DNA of 42,172 nt, from NCBI GenBank assembly GCA_024275975.1, contig JAJRYC010000099.1, positions 1-42,172 of the forward strand, read 5' to 3'. Positions 33,743 through 42,066 of this stretch are shown here, piece after piece. Numbering within the stretch: the stretch's first letter is position 1; every line of letters begins with the position of its first letter. The notes under the pieces were generated by a model, which did no database searches, was not told the DNA's origin, and saw only the letters and a program-made list of their open reading frames with translations. This stretch comes from Nitrospirota bacterium (lineage in GTDB: Bacteria; Nitrospirota; Thermodesulfovibrionia; Thermodesulfovibrionales; UBA6898). A program made the translations under genes and the position numbers.

Positions 33743-34995
33743 ATAGCATAGTCTTAAGAAAAGAGATTCAGAGAAAAATCGATCAGATTAAAGAGGCGTA
33801 TATTCTTGTCGGTATTCCCAGTTACAACAACGCTCGTACCATCGGTCATGTTGTAAAAGCCGTTCAGGCCGGCTTCGCCAAGTATTTTCCGGACAGGAAG
33901 GCCGTGCTGGTTAATTCGGACGGCGGATCTACCGACGGTACGGTTGAGGCGGTCCAGAATACAGGAATCGAAGACTATCAGTCGATTGTTTTTACTTACA
34001 GAACGGAGCCTGTTCTGAAAATCGCAACGCCATATCAGGGAATACCCGGGAAGGGGAGCGCCTTCAGGACGATATTCGAGATAGCCGAAGCGCTGAGTGT
34101 CAAGGCTTGCGCGGTTGTGGACTCCGACCTGAGAAGTATTACCCCCGAATGGATTGAACTGCTTCTTAAGCCTATAGTTGAAGAAAATTTTGACTATGTC
34201 GCTCCGCTTTATCACAGGCATAAATATGACGGGACGATTACAAACAACGTAATATATCCGCTGACGCGTTCGTTATATGGCAAGAGAGTAAGACAGCCCA
34301 TAGGCGGGGATTTCGGCTTTTCAGGCAGACTGGCGAACTTTTATCTCACAAAAGACGTATGGGAAACCGATGTTGCAAAATATGGAATTGATATATGGAT
34401 GACCACGACCGCGATCGCCAATGATTTCAAAGTCTGTCAGTCTTTTCTGGGCGCGAAGATACATGATCCCAAAGACCCTGGAGCTGATTTAAGCGCCATG
34501 CTCAATCAGGTTGTAGGCGCCGCATTTGATCTATTGGAGACATACACGGACATATGGAAGGGAGTAAACGGTTCCGAGGCGGTCCCGACTTTCGGCTTTC
34601 AATATGCTGTCGGACTTGATCCCATTACGGTTAACCTCGACAGGATGATTGAAAGGTTCAGGCTGGGGGTCAAGGAATTGTCGGATATATGGAAAGAGAT
34701 TTTTCCGAAAGAAATTATGGATTTTCTGCGTGGAGTTGACACGGCGAGGGATAAATTCTATATCCCGGATGAGATATGGGTGGAGATTATCTATCTGTTC
34801 GCCCTTGCGTTCAATAAAAAGGCGCTTAATAGAATACATCTCCTGAAATCCCTTACACCGCTTTATATTGGGAGAATCGCTTCGTTCGTGATAGAGACCT
34901 GGAACAGTGACGCTGCCGAGGTGGAATCAAAGATCGAGAAGTTATGCGTGATTTTTGAGGATAAAAAACCTCTGCTTATAAAAAACTGGCTTTAA
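33739..34995 (+). CDS. Glucosyl/mannosylglycerate-synthase-like glycosyltransferase
   Basis: A 418-residue GT-A enzyme resembling the GT78/GT81 families that make mannosylglycerate or glucosyl-3-phosphoglycerate, organic compatible solutes. The N-terminal part has GIPSYNNARTIGHV and VNSDGGSTDGTV. The metal-binding motif is VVDSDLRSITPEWI, and the acceptor region contains PIGGDFGFSGRLAN and YGIDIWMTTTAI. The C-terminal 150 residues are helical, as in those families. Sugar donor and acceptor cannot be read off. The 4-bp overlap with treY (ATGA) ties it to the trehalose operon, so joint production of two osmolytes is likely (inference). Confidence 0.78.
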   Translation: MNSIVLRKEIQRKIDQIKEAYILVGIPSYNNARTIGHVVKAVQAGFAKYFPDRKAVLVNSDGGSTDGTVEAVQNTGIEDYQSIVFTYRTEPVLKIATPYQGIPGKGSAFRTIFEIAEALSVKACAVVDSDLRSITPEWIELLLKPIVEENFDYVAPLYHRHKYDGTITNNVIYPLTRSLYGKRVRQPIGGDFGFSGRLANFYLTKDVWETDVAKYGIDIWMTTTAIANDFKVCQSFLGAKIHDPKDPGADLSAMLNQVVGAAFDLLETYTDIWKGVNGSEAVPTFGFQYAVGLDPITVNLDRMIERFRLGVKELSDIWKEIFPKEIMDFLRGVDTARDKFYIPDEIWVEIIYLFALAFNKKALNRIHLLKSLTPLYIGRIASFVIETWNSDAAEVESKIEKLCVIFEDKKPLLIKNWL

Positions 34996-35011
34996 TGAAA
35001 AGGGGGCGGTT

Positions 35012-35707
35012 ATGAATATTTTTCAGAGAGTGATAATTGAGCCGTTTGAAAGATTTTTTGAGAAGACTCTCCTGATTTTGCCCAATTTCCTGACCTTCAT
35101 TCTTATCCTGATGATGGCTATTGTCTTCGGAATGGCCCTGAAGTGGATTTTCTCGAAATTCTTTAAAATAATCAGCATTGACACCTTTTTCGAGAGATTA
35201 GGGACGGTGGAGTTATTAAGAAAAGGAGGGATCAAGGACCCTGTCTCCGCTCTGCTCGCAAAGCTTATCGGGTGGATCGTTTTTATCATCTTCGCCATCC
35301 TGTCCCTTGGAGCGCTTGAGACCACGGCGGTGGAAAAGCTTCTCGAGAAATTTCTGCTGTATCTTCCCAATGTGTTTGTTGCTCTCCTGATTCTTCTGTT
35401 CGGATATCTACTTAGCAACTTCTTCGGCAGGGCCGCCCTGATTGCCTCCGTAAATGCCGGGATCAAGGTTTCAGGCCTTATAGGAAAGGCCGTGACGCTT
35501 ACGGTCTTCATGCTTTCGGCGACGATGGCGCTGGAACAGATGGGCATAGGCAGCGAAACCGTTGTTATCGCATTCGCGATAGTTTTCGGCGGTATAGTCT
35601 TTTCCTTTTCCCTGGCCTTTGGACTGGGGGGGAAGGATATTGCGAAAGATTATCTCGTGAAGAAGATAAAGGGCGAGGAGAAGAACGATGATATAAGTCA
35701 TCTGTAA
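35012..35707 (+). CDS. Conserved-TM-helix (MscS-related) membrane protein
   Basis: A 231-residue inner-membrane protein with about five hydrophobic segments and two copies of the MS_channel_1st helix motif. One is near LPNFLTFILILMMAIVFG and the second is LLYLPNVFVALLILLFGYLL. The final FGGIVFSFSLAFGLGGKDIA resembles the pore-lining TM3 helix of small-conductance channels. The large cytoplasmic beta domain of MscS is absent, as in CmpX-type proteins. It follows the osmolyte genes after 16 bp with AGGGGGCG before the ATG. A role in osmotic release or sensing fits the context but is inference. Confidence 0.82.
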   Translation: MNIFQRVIIEPFERFFEKTLLILPNFLTFILILMMAIVFGMALKWIFSKFFKIISIDTFFERLGTVELLRKGGIKDPVSALLAKLIGWIVFIIFAILSLGALETTAVEKLLEKFLLYLPNVFVALLILLFGYLLSNFFGRAALIASVNAGIKVSGLIGKAVTLTVFMLSATMALEQMGIGSETVVIAFAIVFGGIVFSFSLAFGLGGKDIAKDYLVKKIKGEEKNDDISHL

Positions 35708-35942
35708 CGCGGAGCGGGCGAATAGACGGATTTTTTTTGTATCGGGGAATTACGTGGTTTCAGCTGGTTATTTTTGTGTTTCCTGGGTCCTGGATGGCGC
35801 GAATTACTGCGGTTTGTGAAGGTGATGACGATGCATTTTCATGCGGATTGTTCGGATTCTCCATGAAGTTAGTGTGCAGTAATACCCTCAAATAGTCTAC
35901 AATAATAGGATTTGAAATCCGCAAGACCTGGAGACATATTTA

Positions 35943-36170
35943 ATGAGAAAAAGAGTCATAGAAGAATCTGTTTTATTTATCAGTATCCTTAAGTGGTTGT
36001 TCCTTGCGTCCTGTATCGGCGCCATCGTCGGTTTTTCGACCGCGATTTTCCTTAAATTGCTGGAGTACGGCATCGGTTATTCAAAGGGATTCGGTTTTTA
36101 TTTCCTGTTGCTTCCCGTTGCGTTTTTTTTAAGCAGTTTTATCATAAAATATCTTGCGCCCGAAGCTTAA
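35943..36170 (+). CDS. ClC chloride channel/exchanger, N-terminal fragment (in-frame stop)
   Basis: Seventy-five residues with the first two hydrophobic segments of a ClC protein, ending IIKYLAPEA and TAA (36168-36170). The same frame continues directly with GHGTEKVIEAVH, which is the family sequence; homologues usually read PEAKGHG, so an AAA to TAA change is the simplest cause. GGAG ten bases before the ATG supports the start. Confidence 0.82.
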   Translation: MRKRVIEESVLFISILKWLFLASCIGAIVGFSTAIFLKLLEYGIGYSKGFGFYFLLLPVAFFLSSFIIKYLAPEA

Positions 36171-37307
36171 GGACATGGTACGGAGAAAGTGATCGAGGCG
36201 GTCCATAAGCGTTCAGGGAAGATCAATCCCCTGGTGGTTCCCATCAAGCTTTTTACAACGATCATAACCATAGCCAGTGGAGGCTCCGCCGGAAAAGAGG
36301 GCCCATGCGCGCAGATAGGGGGAGGGCTCTCATCGGTATTTGCCGATCTGCTGAAATTTGATAACAAAGATCGCAAGAAACTTGTTATCTGTGGTATAAG
36401 CGCCGGATTCGCGTCGGTATTCGGAACTCCAATCGCGGGCGCGATCTTTGGAGTCGAGGTATTGTTTGTCGGCGGACTGCTCTATGATGTCCTTTTTCCA
36501 TCCTTTGTTGCCGGAATCGTCGGCTACCAGGTCGCGTCCGCGCTGGGTATCGAATACTTTCATCAACCACTGGCTTTTGTTCCTGTCTTCAGCAGTTTCT
36601 TTTTCCTTAAGGTCTGTCTGGGGGGATTATTTTTCGGGTTTTGTTCTTTTCTCTTTATAGAAATTCTGAAATACCACGAATATCTGAGTGACAGGATGAA
36701 TATATGGAAGCCTCTTAAGGGGGTAGTGGGTGGCGTGGTCCTAGTGCTGTTTACGTTAGTTGTGTCCGATAAATATTTGGGACTCGGGCTTGATACTATA
36801 ACGAGCGCGCTGGAGGGTGAAGAGATATTTGTCCTGGCCTTTCTGTTCAAGATGGTATTCACATCCATCACACTCAGCTTTGGAGGAAGTGGTGGGATTG
36901 TAACACCTATATTTTTTATAGGAGCGACAGCTGGAAATATGTTTGGAAGGGTCTTCGGCCTGGATATGGCCCTCTTTTCAGCTATAGGAATGGTCAGCCT
37001 GCTGGCGGGCGCGGCCAATACACCCATATCCGCAAGCATAATGGCGGTAGAGATTTTTGGGCCGGAGGTGGCCCCCTATGCGGCTGTTGCGTGTATTATC
37101 AGCTTCCTTATGACCGGCCACAGGAGCGTATATCCGAGCCAGGTGCTTGCGATCGCGAAATCGACTTCAATATATATTCCAAAAGGCAAGGTGATGGATG
37201 ACCTGGAGGATGTGGAAGTGCGGGTGCGTGCAAGAAGTATAACTGGCGCCTTGATAAATATGGCAAAGTTTGTGACAAATTTCTTTAAAAAGTTTATGAA
37301 AAAATAG
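36171..37307 (+). CDS. ClC chloride channel/exchanger, main part
   Basis: The remaining 378 residues of the ClC protein, for a total of about 454 codons with the upstream fragment. The anion pathway motifs are GHGTEKV (in place of GSGIP), GKEGPCAQIGGG with the gating glutamate, and GGIVTPIFFIGATAG (GxFxP-type). The C terminus is short and has no CBS pair. Starting at the GTG at 36189 would omit two helices and break the double-barrel fold, so without suppression the product is unlikely to work. It stands next to a Kef-type antiporter and a CaCA exchanger in an ion-homeostasis block. Confidence 0.85.
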   Translation, partial: GHGTEKVIEAVHKRSGKINPLVVPIKLFTTIITIASGGSAGKEGPCAQIGGGLSSVFADLLKFDNKDRKKLVICGISAGFASVFGTPIAGAIFGVEVLFVGGLLYDVLFPSFVAGIVGYQVASALGIEYFHQPLAFVPVFSSFFFLKVCLGGLFFGFCSFLFIEILKYHEYLSDRMNIWKPLKGVVGGVVLVLFTLVVSDKYLGLGLDTITSALEGEEIFVLAFLFKMVFTSITLSFGGSGGIVTPIFFIGATAGNMFGRVFGLDMALFSAIGMVSLLAGAANTPISASIMAVEIFGPEVAPYAAVACIISFLMTGHRSVYPSQVLAIAKSTSIYIPKGKVMDDLEDVEVRVRARSITGALINMAKFVTNFFKKFMKK

Positions 37308-37388
37308 GCTTATTCAGGATTGTACCCTGCTCCGGACTCCCCAAAGGCGTTTTACACGTGAATTTGATATGTATGTTACCATTTAGCC

Positions 37389-39374
37389 ATGGAAAATGAA
37401 TTTCTAAGCTCTTTAGTTATTATTTTTGGAGTTTCATCAGTAGTGGTTTTTGTCCTTGGAAGGTTGAATATACCCTCACTTGTCGGTTTTCTCATAGCGG
37501 GCGTAATCTTGGGTCCCCACGGTTTTGAATTCGTCAGGGATGTGCATGTAGTAGAAGTTTTTGCTGAAATCGGCGTTATACTCCTTCTTTTTACAATCGG
37601 AATTGAATTTTCCCTGGCGAAACTTATCAGGATGAAAAAGGCCGTTATCGCCGGTGGGGGAGTGCAGCTCCTGCTCACAATAGGTTTAACCGCAGCCGTA
37701 GTTTATGTTGTGACCGGACAGGCTGGTATGTCCGTTTTTTTCGGTTTTCTGATTGCTCTAAGCAGCACCGCGATCATATTCAAGATGCTTTCGGAAAAGG
37801 GTGAGACGGACTCTCCGCACGGACGTGTGATGATCGGTATGCTGATCTTCCAGGATCTTTGTGTTGTTCCTCTGATGCTGCTCACTCCGGCCCTGTCAGG
37901 CGACGGGGTGAACGCAATGGATATTATGATAAAGATGGCGAAGGCCTGTGTGATTGTCGCGGCCGTACTTTTAAGCGCGCGGTGGGTAGTCCCCGGACTG
38001 CTCCATCAGATCGTGCGAACGAAGAGCCGCGAGTTGTTTATCATTACTATAATCCTGCTCTGTCTGGGGATAGCGCTGCTGACCTCTAAATTCGGACTCT
38101 CCCTGGCGCTCGGAGCATTTCTTGCCGGGATTGTAATATCCGAATCAGAATATGCCCATCAGGCGACATCGGATATTCTACCTTTCAAGGACAGCTTCAT
38201 CGGGCTCTTTTTTGTCTCGATCGGCATGCTCATAAATATCGGTTATATGTCCCAGCATTGCCTGATGATAGTGGGTGCGGTCGCCCTGATATTCGGTCTC
38301 AAGTTCATTACCGGCGTAATAGCTGCTCTGATGACGGGGGCGCCGCCGAGAATTTCCATTCACGCTGGACTGGGGCTTGCCCAGATCGGCGAATTTTCAT
38401 TTGTGCTTGCAATCGCAGGCCAGTCAGCCGGTATTATAACAGATGAATTTTACCAGGTTTTTCTTTCGTCATCCGTTTTAACAATGATAATGACACCCTT
38501 TGTCTTCAATGCGGCCCCCGGCATATCAAGCTGGATATCATCCAGGCGGCTTGTAAAAAAGATGGCTGGTTTCAGTGAAATAACTGAGAGAAACGGTCTT
38601 CCCGAAAAAAGGGAGGGGCATGTAATTATTATCGGATTCGGCCTTAACGGGAAAAATCTGGCAAAGGTATTGAAAGAAGCGGAAATACCTTATATTGTTC
38701 TGGAGATGAACAGCGATACGGTTCTGGAGATGAAGAAGAAGGGTGAACCGATTTACTATGGAGATGGATCGAGCAAGGAGATTCTCGATAAATTGAGCGT
38801 CGGGAGCGCGAGGCTTCTTGTTATAGCGATATCCGACCCGTCATCCACCCGGAGAATAGTTGCAATAGCAAGACATGAATCCCCCGGCATCTACATAATA
38901 GTTAGGACAAGGTACCTTTCAGAGGTTGATGACCTTAGAGCGCTTGGCGCTGACGAGGTGATACCTGAAGAGTTCGAGACCTCGATAGAGATATTTTCGA
39001 GGGTCCTTTACAAGTACAATTTTCCCGGTCATGTCATTTTCGACATGGTGGACAAGATAAGAAGCGACAACTATACAGTATTCAGAAATATGGAATTCCC
39101 AAAGAGACAGCTTTTTGAAAAATGTGATTGGCTCCCGGGAATAGAGATAGACGGATACAAGGTGCCTGAAGGTTCGTACATAGCCGGCAAGGACATAGCC
39201 GGGCTCCGCGTCAGGGAAAAGACAGGTGTTACGATTATAGCGGTAAGGAGGGGCAAGGAAGTTATTGCTAACCCGGCCCCGGATTTCAGGTTCAGTCCCG
39301 GAGATATCGTACTGTTCACAGGGGAGAGAGATCAGATGATGAAGGCCATAAGTTTTTTCAGGGGGGCGGCGTAA
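37389..39374 (+). CDS. Kef-type CPA2 cation/proton antiporter with TrkA-N and TrkA-C domains
   Basis: A 661-residue inner-membrane antiporter for K+ or Na+ against H+. The membrane domain (about 1-385) begins with LNIPSLVGFLIAGVILGPHG and contains LSSTAIIFKML and LIFQDLCVVPLMLL, with the QD motif. A TrkA-N domain (about 405-520) binds NAD(H) or nucleotides through IIIGFGLNGKNLAKVL. A TrkA-C domain (about 575-658) ends in FSPGDIVLFTGERDQM. Both regulatory domains mean gating by nucleotide or ligand is likely. The stop touches the start of the CaCA gene, so they are co-transcribed. Confidence 0.92.
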   Translation: MENEFLSSLVIIFGVSSVVVFVLGRLNIPSLVGFLIAGVILGPHGFEFVRDVHVVEVFAEIGVILLLFTIGIEFSLAKLIRMKKAVIAGGGVQLLLTIGLTAAVVYVVTGQAGMSVFFGFLIALSSTAIIFKMLSEKGETDSPHGRVMIGMLIFQDLCVVPLMLLTPALSGDGVNAMDIMIKMAKACVIVAAVLLSARWVVPGLLHQIVRTKSRELFIITIILLCLGIALLTSKFGLSLALGAFLAGIVISESEYAHQATSDILPFKDSFIGLFFVSIGMLINIGYMSQHCLMIVGAVALIFGLKFITGVIAALMTGAPPRISIHAGLGLAQIGEFSFVLAIAGQSAGIITDEFYQVFLSSSVLTMIMTPFVFNAAPGISSWISSRRLVKKMAGFSEITERNGLPEKREGHVIIIGFGLNGKNLAKVLKEAEIPYIVLEMNSDTVLEMKKKGEPIYYGDGSSKEILDKLSVGSARLLVIAISDPSSTRRIVAIARHESPGIYIIVRTRYLSEVDDLRALGADEVIPEEFETSIEIFSRVLYKYNFPGHVIFDMVDKIRSDNYTVFRNMEFPKRQLFEKCDWLPGIEIDGYKVPEGSYIAGKDIAGLRVREKTGVTIIAVRRGKEVIANPAPDFRFSPGDIVLFTGERDQMMKAISFFRGAA

Positions 39375-40373
39375 ATGATTCTCGTTCTCGCATTTATAAT
39401 CTGTACGGCCGTTATAGTCTATTCCGGAATAAAGCTTTCAAAATATGGAGATATCATCGCGGAAAAAACCGGCATGGGAAGGGCCTGGACAGGAATGGTT
39501 CTGATGGCGACTGTAACATCACTCCCTGAACTTGTAACTGGTATAAGTTCCGTTACCTTTGCGGGAGTTCCTGATATTGCCATGGGTGATGTGCTGGGCA
39601 GTTGTGTGTTTAATATGCTTATTATTGCCCTGCTCGACGCCTTGTACCGGCCGATGCCGATATCAACCAAAGCACATCGCGGGCATGTTTTAGCCGGCGG
39701 TTTTGGGGTGGTCCTTCTTTATATTGTTGTTGTGAGCATGTTTGCAGGGGATAAAGCATCGCAGCTGGGCTGGATCGGAATTTACAGTATGGTGGTTTGT
39801 GTCATGTATTTCATCGCTATGAGAGTGGTCTTCATTTACGAAAAGCGTCAGTTTACTCAATATATAAAAGAGCGTGTCAATGAATTGAGATATAAAAAAA
39901 TAACTACCAGAACAGCGGTGGTCAATTATTGTTTTAACGCAGCCCTTGTGGTTATCGCTGCTGTTTTCCTTCCATGGATAGGGGAAGGCATTGCGGAAAT
40001 GACCGGCCTCGGACAGACCTTTGTGGGTAATATTTTTATCGCTCTTTCGACATCGCTTCCGGAAGTTGTGGTTGCGATCGCCGCGGTGAAAATGGACGCG
40101 GTAGACCTTGCTATCGGCAACCTCTTCGGCAGCAATATATTCAATATATTCATCCTGGCCATAGATGACATCTTTTTCATCAAAGGCCCATTACTTTCTT
40201 TTGTCGATCAAACCCATGTGATTTCCGCCATGTCCGCCATAGCCATGACGACAATCGCGATCATCGGCTTGACGTACCGTATGGAAAAAAAACGATTATT
40301 CATGGCCTGGGATTCCTTAGGGATACTAGTAGTATATGTGATTAATGTGCTGCTGCTGTATATGCTTAAATGA
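39375..40373 (+). CDS. CaCA-family Na+/Ca2+ (or K+/H+) exchanger
   Basis: A 332-residue inner-membrane exchanger with about ten hydrophobic segments in two inverted halves. The alpha-1 repeat is MVLMATVTSLPELVTGIS followed by GDVLGSCVFNML. The alpha-2 repeat is FIALSTSLPEVVVAIAAV followed by GNLFGSNIFNIF. The acidic residues that carry the ion are the glutamates in SLPEL and SLPEV. The short hydrophilic loop in the middle lacks a calcium-binding domain. The ATG follows the preceding TAA directly, with GGGGGGCGG as ribosome site. Confidence 0.9.
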   Translation: MILVLAFIICTAVIVYSGIKLSKYGDIIAEKTGMGRAWTGMVLMATVTSLPELVTGISSVTFAGVPDIAMGDVLGSCVFNMLIIALLDALYRPMPISTKAHRGHVLAGGFGVVLLYIVVVSMFAGDKASQLGWIGIYSMVVCVMYFIAMRVVFIYEKRQFTQYIKERVNELRYKKITTRTAVVNYCFNAALVVIAAVFLPWIGEGIAEMTGLGQTFVGNIFIALSTSLPEVVVAIAAVKMDAVDLAIGNLFGSNIFNIFILAIDDIFFIKGPLLSFVDQTHVISAMSAIAMTTIAIIGLTYRMEKKRLFMAWDSLGILVVYVINVLLLYMLK

Positions 40374-40541
40374 TGTTCTTTCGAATGTTTTTTTAGTGGA
40401 GTTATTGAATATTTTAGAGATAATGACTATAATTAGGCGTCTTCTTTTTTATGTTTAAAGAAGTCCTGCTGAAAATAAAAGCCGGATAAAAATCGTTCCA
40501 TTACGTCAGCAAGAAATATTTTGATCGAAAGGGGATTACTT

Positions 40542-41306
40542 ATGGTTAAGGTTGGAATAATAGGGGGTTCAGGACTGGATGACCCGGAGATTTTGAAAGG
40601 GGCCGGCGAGGTAAATGTTTCGACGCCATATGGATCTCCGTCATCAGCTCTTACCATTGGAACAATTGAAGGCGTTCCCGTGGTTATAATCGCCCGGCAT
40701 GGAAAAGACCATTCGATATTCCCCTCAAAGGTAAATTTCAGGGCTAATATCGCCGCGCTTAAAGACCAGGGCTGCACCCATATCCTCGCGTCAACCGCGG
40801 TTGGATCATTGAGAGAGGAGATAGCTCCAGGCCATCTTGTATTTCCGGACCAGTTTATAGACCATACCAGAAAGAGAGAATGGACGTTTTATGACGAGGA
40901 AGTTGTTGTGCATACTCCCATGGCCGAGCCTTTTTGTCATAATCTTATAGCCCTTCTTTCTTCAGCGTCCGAGGCCAGGGGAGCGACCTGCCATAAGAAC
41001 AAAACAGTTATCACAATCGAAGGACCCAGGTTTTCCACCAGGGCCGAAAGTCACCTGTTCAGGAGCTGGAATGCGGATGTTATAAACATGAGCACGGTGC
41101 CTGAGGTTGGGCTGGCGCGCGAAAAAAAGATGCATTACGCTGCGATCGCCATGTCAACTGATTATGATTGCTGGAGAGAGGACGAAGGGTCTGTAACCTG
41201 GGAGTTGATAATGCAGACAATGAAGCAGAACGCGGATAAGGTGATAAACTTATTTTTGGATGTTATACCCAAAATCACGGAATACGATGATGTATGCGTG
41301 CAGTAA
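40542..41306 (+). CDS. mtnP: S-methyl-5'-thioadenosine phosphorylase
   Basis: A 254-residue cytoplasmic enzyme of the purine nucleoside phosphorylase family. It splits methylthioadenosine with phosphate into adenine and methylthioribose 1-phosphate. Signatures are GIIGGSGL at the N terminus (phosphate loop), IIARHGKDH, HILASTAVGSLREE, IEGPRFSTRAES and INMSTVPEVGLAREK. The adenine-specific aspartates follow in STDYDCW. I chose the ATG at 40542 with AAGGGG upstream; a TTG at 40521 would add seven unusual residues. It is followed by apt, which uses the adenine released. Members of the family acting on methylthioinosine exist; the TDYDCW motif argues for adenine here. Confidence 0.92.
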   Translation: MVKVGIIGGSGLDDPEILKGAGEVNVSTPYGSPSSALTIGTIEGVPVVIIARHGKDHSIFPSKVNFRANIAALKDQGCTHILASTAVGSLREEIAPGHLVFPDQFIDHTRKREWTFYDEEVVVHTPMAEPFCHNLIALLSSASEARGATCHKNKTVITIEGPRFSTRAESHLFRSWNADVINMSTVPEVGLAREKKMHYAAIAMSTDYDCWREDEGSVTWELIMQTMKQNADKVINLFLDVIPKITEYDDVCVQ

Positions 41307-41333
41307 TATTTCTATTCAGGAGGATTGTTAAAT

Positions 41334-41867
41334 ATGTCTATTAAATCCAGAATCAGGACTATACCGGATCACCCGAAGAAAGGCATTATGTTCAGGGACA
41401 TAACTACCCTAATCAAGGACCCGGTCGGATTAAGACTGGTTGTTGATAACTTTACTCAGAGATATATAAAAGGGGACATAAATTTCGACCTTATTATAGG
41501 GATCGAGGCAAGGGGTTTTATTATCGGAGGGGCGCTTTCATATACACTTGGAAAGGGATTCGGCCTGATAAGAAAACCTGGTAAGCTCCCTGCTGAGGTG
41601 ATAAGCCAGGAGTACCAGTTAGAGTATGGTACGGATACGATGGAGATTCACAGGGATTCGATAGAAAAGGGGGCAAGGGTGCTTTTAATCGATGACCTTC
41701 TTGCAACAGGCGGTACTGCCATGGCTGCCGCTCAACTGGTCGAGAAACTGGGGGGCATAGTGACTGAGATGGCATTTATCGTTAACCTCCCCGATATAGG
41801 AGGATCTGAAAAGTTACAAAAAAAGGGGTATAATCTTTATTACCTCACTGAATTCGAGGGCGACTAG
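41334..41867 (+). CDS. apt: Adenine phosphoribosyltransferase
   Basis: A 177-residue cytoplasmic enzyme that joins adenine to PRPP, giving AMP. Typical pieces are IRTIPDHPKKGIMFRDITTL, GIEARGFIIGGALSY, IRKPGKLP and the PRPP loop VLLIDDLLATGGTAMAA. AGGAGG eleven bases before the ATG at 41334 fixes the start. The gene is 27 bp behind mtnP, so the pair forms a complete route from methylthioadenosine to AMP. Confidence 0.95.
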   Translation: MSIKSRIRTIPDHPKKGIMFRDITTLIKDPVGLRLVVDNFTQRYIKGDINFDLIIGIEARGFIIGGALSYTLGKGFGLIRKPGKLPAEVISQEYQLEYGTDTMEIHRDSIEKGARVLLIDDLLATGGTAMAAAQLVEKLGGIVTEMAFIVNLPDIGGSEKLQKKGYNLYYLTEFEGD

Positions 41868-41979
41868 CATTATGTGTGGGAATCCCCTCTGTTTCCCATT
41901 CTGTCAATCGTACAATGTTCCACAATCATGACTGAACACCGGGAGGTTGTAAAAGGGGGGATTTTCATTTCCTAAAGAT

Positions 41980-42018
41980 ACTCCGCCGTCTCTGCGGCGG
42001 GGAGTGTTTATTGTTTCA
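41980..42018 (+). terminator. Possible terminator after apt
   Basis: ACTCCGCCG (41980-41988) pairs with CGGCGG..AGT (41995-42005) with a two-G bulge and a six-base loop. A T-rich stretch, GTTTATTGTTTC, follows. It is about 110 bp behind the apt stop. Confidence 0.45.
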
Positions 42019-42066
42019 GCGCCGGACTTACCCTTAATGTTGCATAAACGTACTCATGTTTAATCC

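Noticed and set aside
2844-37307. Reassigned stop codons (alternative genetic code)
   Set aside because: TAA, TAG and TGA all end other genes at family-typical positions, and two of the five lesions are frameshifts, which a code change cannot explain.
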